From an uncultured Verrucomicrobiales bacterium (GTDB lineage: Bacteria; Verrucomicrobiota; Verrucomicrobiia; Limisphaerales; Palsa-1400), in assembly GCA_903927905.1 (NCBI GenBank), contig CAIYOY010000391.1:1-59300 (forward strand): DNA of 59,300 nucleotides. The letters run 5' to 3'. The notes beneath the pieces are model-generated. The model did no database searches, was not told the DNA's origin, and saw only the letters and a list, made by a program, of their open reading frames with translations. Numbering within the stretch: position 1 is the first letter of the stretch; each line of letters starts with the position of its first letter. Of the stretch, positions 16,442-25,523 are shown piece after piece. Both the position numbers and the translations under genes were made by a program.

Positions 16442-17565
16442 ACGCGGGCCATTCCGGACATGGTTTGAATTAAATTCACCAGTCCTTTGGTCGCGGCCAA
16501 TTGAGAAACGGTCTTTGTCATCTGGCGCATTTTACCGGAGCCGTCCGGCCCCAACAATAAATCTTTCAAGGCGGCATCCAGTTCACCGGCTTTATATACT
16601 GGACGGGTCAAGCCAGACCGGGTAGTCGGCAAGGGATCAGCCACGCGCAAACCCGGTTGAAAACTCAACGTGAGGCAGCCGAGGTAACAGGCTTCCACCA
16701 GCAGCATGCTCGTCATGCCGATGACCAGGTTCGAGGCGATGGTCTGGTGGTGAACATCGCCTTGGCTCATCTTGAACACCCGGATCAGTCTGCTCATCGG
16801 CAATGGTTTTTCGGCTTCCTCCCGCGGATGCAGTCGAACACCCAGATGAATCTTTTCCCCCGACGCCACGGCCAGTCGTTCCAAAGCTTCGAGCAATAAT
16901 CGCAGCGTGATATTTTCATCGTACCCCGGATGCTGCGGACCGCGTGGATCGGAATAAAAAGTGGATAATGGCTGGGAAATAAACATCACGAGAAGGGCGT
17001 CTGTCTCCAGACCCAGGGATTGCCGCAACGATTGGCGCTGGGCCCGGCTGAAATGTTTGCGGCAATTCGCCAGATTGTCCAACGCTGGTTGGCCAGTAAT
17101 GACCAGACGATCACCGTTGAAGCCCTCCGCGCTCATTTCAGTCCGAGCCTGTTCATCCATGATGGCGATTTTGTCCGGCATATAGCGCAACGCTCCGGCA
17201 GCGTCGGCAAACCGGGGACGATAGTTCGACCAAAAATCGAGCAGGCTCAAAGAAGGGATGGCGAGTTTCCGGGCCGCTTGGATAAAAGTTTTTTCCAGAT
17301 CCACTCCATTAACCGAGGTTCCAGTGAATAGAAGCGACGGCTTGTAGGTTGAAATCATCTGGCTGACGCCGTCCGTAGAAATTTTTTCATCCAACGGTTC
17401 AACCGTGAACCCCTGTTGTCGCCAAAGTGTGACCGCCTGCCGGTAAGCCAGCATCCGCAGGGCCATCCGGTCATCCGTGCCGAGCATTCGTAAAACTGGC
17501 GACATGGCCGCCGCCCCGCCTGGGTCGCCGGCCACGGTTAAGACGGATATTTTTCGCGCGCTCAT
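16438..17565 (-). CDS. GT-B-fold protein, possible sugar-nucleotide hydrolase or glycosyltransferase
   Basis: A 375-aa protein with an N-terminal Rossmann-like start (ISVLTVAGDPGGAAAMSPVLR), a central VITGQPALDNLAN segment and a C-terminal nucleotide-binding half with LGVRLHPREEAEKP and GMTSMLLVEACYLG. This layout resembles the UDP-GlcNAc 2-epimerase/glycosyltransferase group seen in sialic- and legionaminic-type loci, but I cannot name the reaction. No signal peptide. It overlaps both neighbours by 4 bp, which ties it to the aminotransferase and the oxidoreductase. Confidence 0.65.
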   Translation of the reverse strand: MSARKISVLTVAGDPGGAAAMSPVLRMLGTDDRMALRMLAYRQAVTLWRQQGFTVEPLDEKISTDGVSQMISTYKPSLLFTGTSVNGVDLEKTFIQAARKLAIPSLSLLDFWSNYRPRFADAAGALRYMPDKIAIMDEQARTEMSAEGFNGDRLVITGQPALDNLANCRKHFSRAQRQSLRQSLGLETDALLVMFISQPLSTFYSDPRGPQHPGYDENITLRLLLEALERLAVASGEKIHLGVRLHPREEAEKPLPMSRLIRVFKMSQGDVHHQTIASNLVIGMTSMLLVEACYLGCLTLSFQPGLRVADPLPTTRSGLTRPVYKAGELDAALKDLLLGPDGSGKMRQMTKTVSQLAATKGLVNLIQTMSGMARV

Positions 17566-18560
17566 TGGTGTGACCCCATGTTTATGATGCAGCCCGAAAC
17601 CGCCGCCTCGCGCACCGCCAGCCCGAGGCGCAACGCCGCCAGTCCATCCTCGCCCGAACAGGCGGGGGGACGGTTTTCTTTGACAGCGGCGATCAGATCG
17701 GCCACCGCGTTGGGCAGCGCATCGCCCAGTCCGCCGCTGAATCCGGCGACGGGCTGGAGGATGCGATAACCGGAAAAATTTGGATCATCGGCCACCGTAA
17801 AAAATTCGAAAGTGTCACCTCCATTGCTCACCCGCACCCGCCCGCGAGTGCCGGTGATGACATATTCAAACACAGTGAAAGCGGTCGCGTCACAACCTTG
17901 CAAATAAGCAGTTGCCCCTCGGGCCAGTTCCAGCCGGGCATCCAGCGTCGGGTCGGGGGATTTTTCTCCCAGTTGGTCTTGGCCCCAGACGGTTTTGACT
18001 TCGCCGATCAGAAAGCGAACCAGGTCGAACCAGTGCGTACCATTGTGCAACAGACCCTTGGTGTAACTGCCGTGAATGTTTTGGATGGCGCCGAGCTGGC
18101 CAGACTGGATGAATTGGCGGAGTTGCCGGTGGCTGGCCGCGTAGCGACGGCTGTAATTGATTGCGAGCTTCACGTTTTTCTCGCGCGCAAGCTGGACCAA
18201 TTGACTAGCTTCCTCCAGCGTCATGGCCAGCGGCTTTTCCAGCAATATTCCCGCAACGCCGGGGCTGTTCAAGACTTGCCGGGCAATGGCAAAGTGAGTG
18301 GCATCCGGTGTGCAGATGCTGACGATCTGCGGTCTTTGTTCGGCCAAAAGCCGGGCGGGATCAGTATAAGTGTTTTTTACTTTCCAACGAGCGCCACAGG
18401 CCTGGGCCTTGGCGGGATCAGCATCACACACACCCGTCAGTTCCATCTGCGGAGAAGCGGCATACGCCTGGGCATGGGATTGGATTCCTTTGGCGCGAGG
18501 ATCATCCGCGAACTCGCTCCCGATCTTTCCACATCCGATTAATGCGGCGCGCCATCCCAT
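17562..18560 (-). CDS. Cytoplasmic Gfo/Idh/MocA family NAD(P) oxidoreductase
   Basis: A 332-aa protein with the N-terminal dinucleotide site ALIGCGKIGSEF, the SICTPDATHF strand and LLEKPLAM (the EKP signature), followed by the mixed beta-sheet substrate domain with SRRYAASHRQLRQF. Unlike the 2567 gene it has no export signal. Its position upstream of a DegT aminotransferase and downstream of a cytidylyltransferase resembles the arrangement of PtmF-like enzymes in flagellar or surface nonulosonate loci, so oxidation of a sugar nucleotide or free sugar acid is plausible but not proven. Confidence 0.82.
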   Translation of the reverse strand: MGWRAALIGCGKIGSEFADDPRAKGIQSHAQAYAASPQMELTGVCDADPAKAQACGARWKVKNTYTDPARLLAEQRPQIVSICTPDATHFAIARQVLNSPGVAGILLEKPLAMTLEEASQLVQLAREKNVKLAINYSRRYAASHRQLRQFIQSGQLGAIQNIHGSYTKGLLHNGTHWFDLVRFLIGEVKTVWGQDQLGEKSPDPTLDARLELARGATAYLQGCDATAFTVFEYVITGTRGRVRVSNGGDTFEFFTVADDPNFSGYRILQPVAGFSGGLGDALPNAVADLIAAVKENRPPACSGEDGLAALRLGLAVREAAVSGCIINMGSHQ

Positions 18561-18564
18561 AGCA

Positions 18565-19299
18565 TTAGCGGACCGCTTTTTGTTTGACGTGTTGGTTCAT
18601 GGTTGAAATCTCGGGATGGGCCGCCAAAAACTCCAGGATATCGGAAAGGTTAAAGGCGGGATTTTTCGGATACAGGCCCGCAAAAATTTTCGCGATCAAT
18701 TCGAGATCTTCCACGGTATCCACGGTCAGGCGCAAATCGGCCACCGCCGGGGGAAATTCCGTGGGAACGTTGCGCAACCGGTATTTTTCCGGATGCTCCC
18801 AGAAGTGCAAAGAAACATGCTCATGATCAGCCGGGTCGGAGGAGACGCGATTGATTTCCGCCAGGTCGTCAGTGCGGAAAACACGCACGTCCGTGCCGCG
18901 CGGCGTGGTATAACCGCGCACGTTGGACACAAAATCAGCCCCCCCGATGCGGAAATCGCCGACCACCTTGTCAATCAAACCGGGGTCCATCAACGGGCAA
19001 TCGCCGGTCACTTCCACGATCACATCGGCGCGATGGGCGCGCGCCGCCTCCAGCACGCGCAACAGGACATCGTCTTCACTGCCGCGAAAAACGGGGAGGT
19101 TCAATCGCTGGCCGAGATCGGCCAAAGGCTGGTCATCCACCTTGTCGGTGGTGGCGAGCACCACTTCGTCCACGGTCCGGGCGAGGCGCAATCGTTCCAC
19201 CATCAATTCGAGCATCGGTTTGCCGAGGATGGGTTTCAATACTTTGCCGGGCAAACGCGAGGAACGCATGCGGGCTTCAATGATGCAAACAAATCTCAT
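18565..19299 (-). CDS. SpsF-type cytidylyltransferase (copy 1)
   Basis: A 244-aa nucleotidyltransferase of the SpsF/NeuA-like superfamily. The CTP-binding loop is in ARMRSSRLPGKVLKPILGKP, followed by VDEVVLATTDKVDDQPL, FRGSEDDVLLRVLEAA and EVTGDCPLMDPGLIDKV with the metal-site aspartate. Such enzymes form CMP-sugars, including CMP-nonulosonates, and could supply the activation step after PseI. It lies 4 bp from the oxidoreductase gene and 21 bp after its paralog. The C-terminus (MNQHVKQK) resembles the end of copy 2, supporting a tandem duplication. Confidence 0.83.
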   Translation of the reverse strand: MRFVCIIEARMRSSRLPGKVLKPILGKPMLELMVERLRLARTVDEVVLATTDKVDDQPLADLGQRLNLPVFRGSEDDVLLRVLEAARAHRADVIVEVTGDCPLMDPGLIDKVVGDFRIGGADFVSNVRGYTTPRGTDVRVFRTDDLAEINRVSSDPADHEHVSLHFWEHPEKYRLRNVPTEFPPAVADLRLTVDTVEDLELIAKIFAGLYPKNPAFNLSDILEFLAAHPEISTMNQHVKQKAVR

Positions 19300-19320
19300 A
19301 GCGGGCGGCGGGACGGAACC

Positions 19321-20052
19321 TCAATTGGTTTTTTTCTGTTCAACATGCGCGTTTATTTTGACCATATCAGGCCGCAGAGACAAGAATTTTAGGATGGCCT
19401 TGGTGTCGGTGATTTCCTGCGGCGACAGCGATTCATAGAGAGTCTGGATGAATTTATAATCGTCCGCCATGTCCAGAGTCCAGCGGTTGGCCGAATGATT
19501 TTCTTCGCCAAGGAATGATTCCAAACGAAAAAGCGTCGGATTCCGGTGGAAGTAAACGGTGACATGCTCGCGCTCGTAGGTTTGTTTGGCTTCTTCGTGC
19601 GCTTTTTTTAAAGCGGCAAACGTAAATATTTCCGTATCCAGCCCGCGCGGGAAGGTGCGCTGGGTGACGTTGCTGAGATAATCCATCTGTCCGTAACGCT
19701 GATGAAACACTTTCAACATGTCGCGCAAAAGATAAGGATCAAACAGCGGACAATCCGAGGTGATCCGCACCACCACATCCGCCTGGCTGGCGCAGGCCGC
19801 CCCATAATAACGCCCGAGAACATCGTTCAAATCCCCGCGAAACACGGTCGCGCCGCATTTGACCGTCTCCGCCACGATGGCGTCGTCTTCTTTTTCATGC
19901 GTGGTGGCGACGATCACCTCATCCAGCAACGAACAAAGTTGGACCCGTTCGATCACGCGGGCCAAAACTGTCTTGCCCGCCAGCGGCAACAGGACTTTCC
20001 CGGGAAGACGCACGGAAGATAATCGTGCCTGAATGATGGCGACTGTTTTCAC
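19321..20052 (-). CDS. SpsF-type cytidylyltransferase (copy 2)
   Basis: A 243-aa paralog of the neighbouring cytidylyltransferase with the same order of motifs: ARLSSVRLPGKVLLPLAGKT, LDEVIVATTHEKEDDAI, FRGDLNDVLGRYYGAA and RITSDCPLFDPYLL. The C-terminus INAHVEQKK again matches copy 1. Overall similarity by eye is about 40 percent, so the duplication is old and the two probably activate different sugars. The likely start is GTG at 20052, giving VKTVAIIQ. A TTG at 20070 would add six residues. It is the first gene of the minus-strand operon that runs down to 14596. Confidence 0.82.
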   Translation of the reverse strand: MKTVAIIQARLSSVRLPGKVLLPLAGKTVLARVIERVQLCSLLDEVIVATTHEKEDDAIVAETVKCGATVFRGDLNDVLGRYYGAACASQADVVVRITSDCPLFDPYLLRDMLKVFHQRYGQMDYLSNVTQRTFPRGLDTEIFTFAALKKAHEEAKQTYEREHVTVYFHRNPTLFRLESFLGEENHSANRWTLDMADDYKFIQTLYESLSPQEITDTKAILKFLSLRPDMVKINAHVEQKKTN

Positions 20053-20268
20053 GGATGGGCAAGGACGCAAATTTTCATGGCCAAAAAATGGGCCATATTA
20101 AAATCATTTCAAGGTTTTTTATTCCGTCTGCGCTCAGATCTCAGCCGCTATTCGATGTAACTTCTCGCATCCACCGCCCGTCTTTGATACCGGTCATTAC
20201 GGCAAGAAACCTTGATACCAAAACGCCTATTACCTACGCTAAAACCGATTGAGTGCCGCCATTTAACC

Positions 20269-21588
20269 ATGAAATTCTTTTCCCCATTTTTCGCTCCGTT
20301 CTTTCTGGCCGTGGCCGGTCTATCCCTCTGTCCGGCGAGCAACCTTCCCGCCGCCACTCCCTTTCTCGAGACCACCGATCTTTTCGTCGCCGCCAACGGC
20401 GATTACTATCACATCCCCGGCATCGTCGTGACCAGCAAAGGCACCGTCCTCGCCTATGCCGCCTGGCGGGAACACGACACCCACGATTGGGGCAACATCA
20501 AAGTCCACCTCCGCCGCAGCACCGATGGCGGCAAGACTTGGGACGCGGCCCATCAGATCGCGCCCCAGGGCAAGGCGCCGAAAGCCATCGTCCTGAGCTC
20601 GCCGCCAAAAGTAAAAGGCCGCGAAAAAGAGATCACGGTGGATAACGGCGTCCTCATCCCTGATCGCAACGGTGCCGTCCACATGCTTTACTGCGTCGAA
20701 TATCGCCGTGTATTTTACTCGCGCAGCGATGACGACGGCCTGACCTGGTCCAAGCCGACCGAGATCAGCAAGATATTTGAAAAATATCGGCCGGAAATAA
20801 ATTGGAAGATCGTCGCCACCGGTCCCGGTCACGGCATCCAATTAAATAATGGCCGCCTCGAAGTTCCCGTCTGGCTGGCCACCGGCGGCAAGGAAGGCTA
20901 CCAGCACAATCCTTCCATGGTCGGCGTGACCTTCAGCGATGATCACGGCAAAACCTGGCAGACCGGCGACATCGTCTCGCGCACCACCGGTCGAGGCACG
21001 GATCCGATTATCTATCATAATCCCAACGAAACCGAGGCCGTGCAATTGGCCGATGGCTCCGTTCTCTTCAACATGCGCACGCCTTCCGCCCATCAGCGCA
21101 AGATGACTTCCATCAGCCTGAATGGAGCCACCGGCTGGTGCAAGCCGCAATTCGTTGAAGATCTGCCCGAACCGGTCAATTTTGGCAGCACGCGGCGGCT
21201 AAGCTTGAAACCCGTCAGCGATAAAAATCGTCTCCTCTTTTCCATCACGGGCAGCCTCGAAACGCGCGCGGAAAAAGCGCCGGACGAAAAGAGCTGCAAA
21301 CGCGAAGACATGACCGTGTTCCTCAGCTACGACGAAGGGAAGACCTGGCCCGTGAAAAAAATCATCCGCCCCGGAACCGCCGGCTGCGGCTACTCGGATC
21401 TGGCTGTCTTGCCCGATGGCACCATTTTGTGCGCCTACGGTGCCGGCCCGAAATTCGGCTCAGATGCGAAGATCGTTCTCACCCGCTTCAATCTGGAATG
21501 GCTGACCGACGGCAAAGATTCCGTTCCACTCGGCACGGCTGATCCCGGCGTCGAACAAGCCTCGAAATCTTCGGTCGCGCCAAAATGA
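20269..21588 (+). CDS. Secreted sialidase-like BNR-repeat protein
   Basis: A 439-aa exported protein: signal peptide (about 1-29, ending near LPAATP), then a six-bladed propeller with Asp-box repeats (STDGGKTWD, SDDDGLTWS, SDDHGKTWQ, YDEGKTW). The usual sialidase FRIP/YRIP box reads YYHIPGIV, with His48 in place of the first arginine of the triad, so true sialidase activity is doubtful. Another glycan-lyase or hydrolase role is possible. ATG 20269 is preferred to the earlier in-frame start at 20212 because the signal peptide begins there. It overlaps the next gene by 4 bp (ATGA). Confidence 0.8.
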   Translation: MKFFSPFFAPFFLAVAGLSLCPASNLPAATPFLETTDLFVAANGDYYHIPGIVVTSKGTVLAYAAWREHDTHDWGNIKVHLRRSTDGGKTWDAAHQIAPQGKAPKAIVLSSPPKVKGREKEITVDNGVLIPDRNGAVHMLYCVEYRRVFYSRSDDDGLTWSKPTEISKIFEKYRPEINWKIVATGPGHGIQLNNGRLEVPVWLATGGKEGYQHNPSMVGVTFSDDHGKTWQTGDIVSRTTGRGTDPIIYHNPNETEAVQLADGSVLFNMRTPSAHQRKMTSISLNGATGWCKPQFVEDLPEPVNFGSTRRLSLKPVSDKNRLLFSITGSLETRAEKAPDEKSCKREDMTVFLSYDEGKTWPVKKIIRPGTAGCGYSDLAVLPDGTILCAYGAGPKFGSDAKIVLTRFNLEWLTDGKDSVPLGTADPGVEQASKSSVAPK

Positions 21589-22535
21589 AATTGTTCATTT
21601 ACGCGCATCTGGATGAGCCGGGGCGGGCTTTGTTGCGACAGGAAATCTCCGACCTAAACGCCTACTGGGCCGACAAACATCATCCCACGCCGCAGGATCG
21701 AGAAGAATTTCCCAAGAGCGAAATCTGTTTCGGTAACGTCCCATCCGCATGGTTGACAGACCCCAATTCCCTCCGTTGGATGCAATTGGAATCCGTTGGT
21801 TTTGAGTATTACCAGAAGGCGGAGGCGGTCATCCAGGCCAAAGGAATTTGTCTCACCAACCTGCGCGGGATGTTCGCGCGGCCCGCCGCCGAAACGGCGC
21901 TCGCAGGACTGCTTGTCTTGCTGCGTGGCGTGGACGAACTGGTCCTCGCCCAGGCGAAACAACATTGGGCCAGCCTCGAAGTGCGGCCGCACATGGGTTT
22001 GCTTCACGGACGTAAGGCGCTTGTCCTCGGCCTCGGTTCCATCGGTCGGCAGATCCGCGACCTACTGAAAGCCTTCGGCTGCGACGTGACGTGTTACGCG
22101 CGGACTTCCGAGGAGGCGCAAATCCATGACGCGGCAAAATTGGACGCGCGGCTGGGCGAATTTAGCGTGGTGGTGAATTGCCTGCCGAACACTCCGGACA
22201 CGCTGGATTTTTTCGATCACCGCCGCCTGGCCCGCCTTTCGCGCGAGGCGATTTTCGTCAATATCGGACGTGGCTCCACCGTGGATGAAGATGCCTTGGT
22301 GGAAGTGTTGAACGAACGGCGCATCGCTGGTGCAGCGCTGGATGTTTTTAAACAGGAACCCTTGCCAGCCACGCATCCGCTCTGGCGCTGTCCGCGAACC
22401 TTGATCATGCACCATACCGGCGGCGGTTACGCCGATGAATTGATTGACAAGGTCCGGGTGTTCGCGGCGAATCTCCGCCGTTACCAAAAGGGAGAGCGGC
22501 TGGAAAACCAGATAAATTTAAAACGAGGATATTGA
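21585..22535 (+). CDS. D-isomer-specific 2-hydroxyacid dehydrogenase
   Basis: A 316-aa protein of the D-2-hydroxyacid dehydrogenase family. The NAD site VLGLGSIGRQI is in the middle, NIGRGSTVDEDALVEVL gives the substrate-binding Arg region, a Glu lies in KQEPLPATHPLW, and the His comes in MHHTGGGY. The substrate is probably an uronic- or aldonic-type acid, because it is coupled to an extracellular glycan protein and an enolase-superfamily enzyme. It starts within the stop codon of the previous gene and ends one base before the next start. Confidence 0.85.
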   Translation: MKLFIYAHLDEPGRALLRQEISDLNAYWADKHHPTPQDREEFPKSEICFGNVPSAWLTDPNSLRWMQLESVGFEYYQKAEAVIQAKGICLTNLRGMFARPAAETALAGLLVLLRGVDELVLAQAKQHWASLEVRPHMGLLHGRKALVLGLGSIGRQIRDLLKAFGCDVTCYARTSEEAQIHDAAKLDARLGEFSVVVNCLPNTPDTLDFFDHRRLARLSREAIFVNIGRGSTVDEDALVEVLNERRIAGAALDVFKQEPLPATHPLWRCPRTLIMHHTGGGYADELIDKVRVFAANLRRYQKGERLENQINLKRGY

Positions 22536-22536
22536 A

Positions 22537-23739
22537 GTGCCAAAAATTGTCCGCATTCGACCGGTGTTGTTAAGCGCCCCTTACGCGGAAGGCGACGCCG
22601 ACGCGAACATGGAAGTCCGCCTCCATCTGCCCAGTGGTTTGCGCACCACCGGCCTCGTTGAGATTACCCTCGACAATGGCGTCGTCGGCCTCGGCGAAGG
22701 TTATCTCGCTGTATTTGCCCCGCACGTCTTTACCGCCATCACCAACTTGATTGCGCCGCTGTTGATCGGGCGCGACCCCCAGGATGTGGAAACATTGTTC
22801 CGCGAAATGGTCACGCTGACCGGGTATTGGAGTTACCAGGGCGCGGCCCGTCACGTCGTCAGCGCATGCGAGATCGCCTTGCAGGATTGCCGCGCACAAA
22901 TGCTGGGGGTGCCCCTCTGGCAAGCCCTCGGCGGACAAAAAAACCAACCGCTGCCCGCCTATGCCAGCGGCGGCGATTCCATCACCCCGGCGCACATGCA
23001 GCGCGAATTGGAACAGATCGCGCAGCTCGGGATAAAAACTTTCAAGATCCGCGCCCGAAAAAATTTGGTTGACAAAGTCCTGTGGTGCCAGCGCGAAGGC
23101 GCTCGTTCGAATATCGCCATCGCGGTGGACATGACCCAGAACCTCGTCGTTCCATCCCAGACGATGGAAGATGTCCTGACTTTTTTACAGCCCATTCGCG
23201 AAGGCGGCGGCAATCCGCTGGCGTTCGTCGAGGAAGTATTGGGTCCAGACCAGATCGAACACCTGCCGGAATTGCGGCGGCGCACGGATATTCCCGTGGC
23301 TGGCGGTGAAATCGTGACCACCGAGGATGAACTGCGCGCCCGCGTCCTCGCCGGCTATTATGGCATCGTGCAACCGGACGCCACCGTGATCGGCGGGATA
23401 AATTCCGTGCGCCGGGTTTTTGCCGCAGCGGGCGAGGCGGGCAGCCGCGTTTATGTGCATTGCTGGGGCGGCGCGGTCGGGATGATGGCGAATTATCATG
23501 TCGCGCTGGCTTGCGGCGGCGAACAAGTGGAATGGCCGCTGCCGCGTTATGACTTGCGCGAAGCTTTATTTGCCAAACCGTTGCAACCCGTGAACGGCCA
23601 GATCCAACTCGCGGATGCGCCGGGCTTGGGTGTACGTTTGACTAACGCAGTGGAAAAAGAATTTCCCTTCCGCGAAGAAGCCGTTTACCGCTGTCTTGTG
23701 GATCCGGCGCTTATTCCAACGGTCTCGTGGAAAATATAA
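22537..23739 (+). CDS. Mandelate racemase/muconate lactonizing enzyme family protein
   Basis: A 400-aa enolase-superfamily protein: capping domain, then a TIM barrel with the basic KTFKIRARKN strand, metal ligands in AVDMTQN, AFVEEV and GGEIVTTEDE, and a C-terminal HCWGGAVGM that could provide the general acid/base. Members dehydrate sugar acids or racemise hydroxyacids. With the dehydrogenase before it, a sugar-acid degradation step is the natural reading. The start codon is GTG 22537, preceded by a good AACGAGGA ribosome site. It is the last gene of the plus-strand trio and converges with pseI. Confidence 0.85.
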   Translation: MPKIVRIRPVLLSAPYAEGDADANMEVRLHLPSGLRTTGLVEITLDNGVVGLGEGYLAVFAPHVFTAITNLIAPLLIGRDPQDVETLFREMVTLTGYWSYQGAARHVVSACEIALQDCRAQMLGVPLWQALGGQKNQPLPAYASGGDSITPAHMQRELEQIAQLGIKTFKIRARKNLVDKVLWCQREGARSNIAIAVDMTQNLVVPSQTMEDVLTFLQPIREGGGNPLAFVEEVLGPDQIEHLPELRRRTDIPVAGGEIVTTEDELRARVLAGYYGIVQPDATVIGGINSVRRVFAAAGEAGSRVYVHCWGGAVGMMANYHVALACGGEQVEWPLPRYDLREALFAKPLQPVNGQIQLADAPGLGVRLTNAVEKEFPFREEAVYRCLVDPALIPTVSWKI

Positions 23740-23745
23740 GGGCCA

Positions 23746-24801
23746 TCACCGCTTGATGTGCGACCGGGACAAAGGGGTCCCTGCCGCAATATCGCAAGCG
23801 GCGCTCTGCCCCATCAATTCCTCCAGATTACGCGGATGCAGCCCGTTGCCCGGACGGATGGAGCGGACGTTTTTATCGGTGAATTTTTCACCGGCCTTGA
23901 TCGGTTGGACCACAAAAAGCGAACGGCGAAACGCGCGGCTCTTTTTCTCCGCTTCGGTGATCTGGTAATTCGGCTGACCCAGGGCTTTTTCCGCCACGCG
24001 AATCGCATCCACCATGGCTTTGAATTCTTCCGGCTCCAGTGAGAAAGCAGAGTCCGGCCCCGGTTCTTGCCGTGAAAGTGTCAAATGTTTTTCCACAATA
24101 CACGCGCCGACCGCCACGGCGGCCACGGGGACGGCGACGCCCATGGTGTGATCGGAAAGCCCGGTCGGCACCTTGAACCGCGCGGCCATGTCCGGGATCG
24201 TGCGCAGATTCATCTCTTCCGGCGGCGCGGGATAGGAACTGGTGCATTTCAACAAAGCCAGTTGCGTTCCGCCCGCTTCGCGCACCGTGCGCACCGCTTC
24301 CTCGATTTCTTCCACCGTCGCCATGCCGGTCGAAGCGATGATCGGCTTCCCGGTTTTTGCCACGCGCCGGATCAAGTTCACATCCACCAACTCAAAAGAG
24401 GCGATCTTATGCACCTTCACGTTGAGCGATTCCAAAAAATCCACTGCCGTGGCATCAAACGGCGTCGAGAAAAAATCCATTCCCAAACTTTCCGCCAACA
24501 CCTTCAGTTTCGGCTGCCAGGTCCACGGCGTGTAAGCTTCCTTGTAAAGATCATGCAACGTCCGTCCATCCCACAACGTCCCGCCGCCGATGCGGAAATG
24601 CTCGTTATCGCAGCGGATGGTCAGAGTATCAGCGGTGTAGGTCTGGAGTTTGACGGCGTCGGCCCCGGCGGCTTTGGCTGCCTCGACGATTTTCACGGCG
24701 TGCTCATAACTCTGATTGTGGTTGGCCGACATTTCAGCCACCACATAAACGGGCGCGCCCGGCCCGACTCGCCGCCGGCCAATCATCAGATGCTCGGTCA
24801 T
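23746..24801 (-). CDS. pseI: Pseudaminic acid synthase (NeuB family)
   Basis: A 351-aa NeuB-family synthase that condenses phosphoenolpyruvate with a 6-deoxy-diacetamido hexose to give a nonulosonic acid. The TIM barrel has VAEMSANHNQSYE at the start, GGGTLWDGRTLHDLYKEAY (typical of PseI rather than sialic acid synthases), KIASFELVD and SDHTMG. The C-terminal SAF (antifreeze-like) domain from about residue 285 holds RSLFVVQPIKAGEKFT. Its start is 9 bp from the end of a 35-bp repeat. Before the module insertion it probably followed the PseG-PseH gene directly. Confidence 0.88.
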   Translation of the reverse strand: MTEHLMIGRRRVGPGAPVYVVAEMSANHNQSYEHAVKIVEAAKAAGADAVKLQTYTADTLTIRCDNEHFRIGGGTLWDGRTLHDLYKEAYTPWTWQPKLKVLAESLGMDFFSTPFDATAVDFLESLNVKVHKIASFELVDVNLIRRVAKTGKPIIASTGMATVEEIEEAVRTVREAGGTQLALLKCTSSYPAPPEEMNLRTIPDMAARFKVPTGLSDHTMGVAVPVAAVAVGACIVEKHLTLSRQEPGPDSAFSLEPEEFKAMVDAIRVAEKALGQPNYQITEAEKKSRAFRRSLFVVQPIKAGEKFTDKNVRSIRPGNGLHPRNLEELMGQSAACDIAAGTPLSRSHIKR

Positions 24802-24810
24802 GACTTAATC

Positions 24811-24845
24811 ATTTCCGGTTAAGAATAAAATGCAAAGCAGAATGT
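24811..24845. repeat. 35-bp direct repeat, left copy (before pseI)
   Basis: Identical over all 35 bp to 25702-25736. On the minus strand it reads like the last codons of the PseG-PseH gene (HSALHFILNRK) and is followed at 24808-24810 by an in-frame TGA, then the pseI ATG at 24801. Confidence 0.95.
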
Positions 24846-24899
24846 GGGCGGCGGACGGTCGTGGTTGCGGTTTTTCTCGCTTCGCTTTACCCTTTCCGC

Positions 24900-25523
24900 A
24901 TGGACGCCCAAAAAATCCAGACGGCCATGGCCGACATTTCCACCGAGCAAGACCCGACAATCAAAAGTCTCAAGCTCGCGTCGCTCTGCAGCGCGCTTTG
25001 GGCGGAGCGGGGTATTGAACTCGTCGTCGTGGGTGGCTCAGCCATTGAGATTTTGACCGAAGGCGCGTATGCCTCCGGTGATCTCGACATGTGCCACGTC
25101 ACTGCCGCGACTTTGCCGGTGCGCGAGCGGCAGGAAATCATGGGCCAGCTTGGGGCCAAAGGCGGGCCGCGGAACTGGCAGGTGGCCGGAATGTATTTCG
25201 ATTTGCTCGGCCCGGCTGAAAGTTTTGCCCGCACCCCATACCGCCGGGTGGAAGCCCCGTATGGCGATGTCCTGGTGATGAAACCGGAAGACTTGCTGGT
25301 CGAGCGGGTTTTAATATCAGTTTATCCAGAGAAGCACCCGCCTGCGCGCGAGTGCGCCCGCGAACTCGCCATCGTTGCCTTGACCGGCGCGGTCAACATG
25401 AACTGGAACGAAGTTTTGCGGGTTGCCAATCTGCCTGAATATCGTAATGTTGACTTGTGCAAAGCACTCGTTAACGAAGTCGCCAATGAACATAAAATTA
25501 ACAGTCCCTTCCATTCCGATTGA
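24900..25523 (+). CDS. Nucleotidyltransferase-fold protein (DUF6036/AbiEii-like)
   Basis: A 207-aa soluble protein with a minimal nucleotidyltransferase signature: VVVGGSAIEILTEGAY (GGSA loop) followed by SGDLDM giving the Asp-x-Asp pair, then YFDLL and LVMKPEDLLVERV, where Lys and Glu line the site. This matches AbiEii- or DUF6036-type proteins, some of which are toxin halves of toxin-antitoxin or phage-exclusion pairs. The start at 24900 replaces a longer ORF reaching back to 24861. The next small gene overlaps its 3' end by 38 bp, and both lie in the repeat-bounded module. The substrate is not known. Confidence 0.72.
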   Translation: MDAQKIQTAMADISTEQDPTIKSLKLASLCSALWAERGIELVVVGGSAIEILTEGAYASGDLDMCHVTAATLPVRERQEIMGQLGAKGGPRNWQVAGMYFDLLGPAESFARTPYRRVEAPYGDVLVMKPEDLLVERVLISVYPEKHPPARECARELAIVALTGAVNMNWNEVLRVANLPEYRNVDLCKALVNEVANEHKINSPFHSD

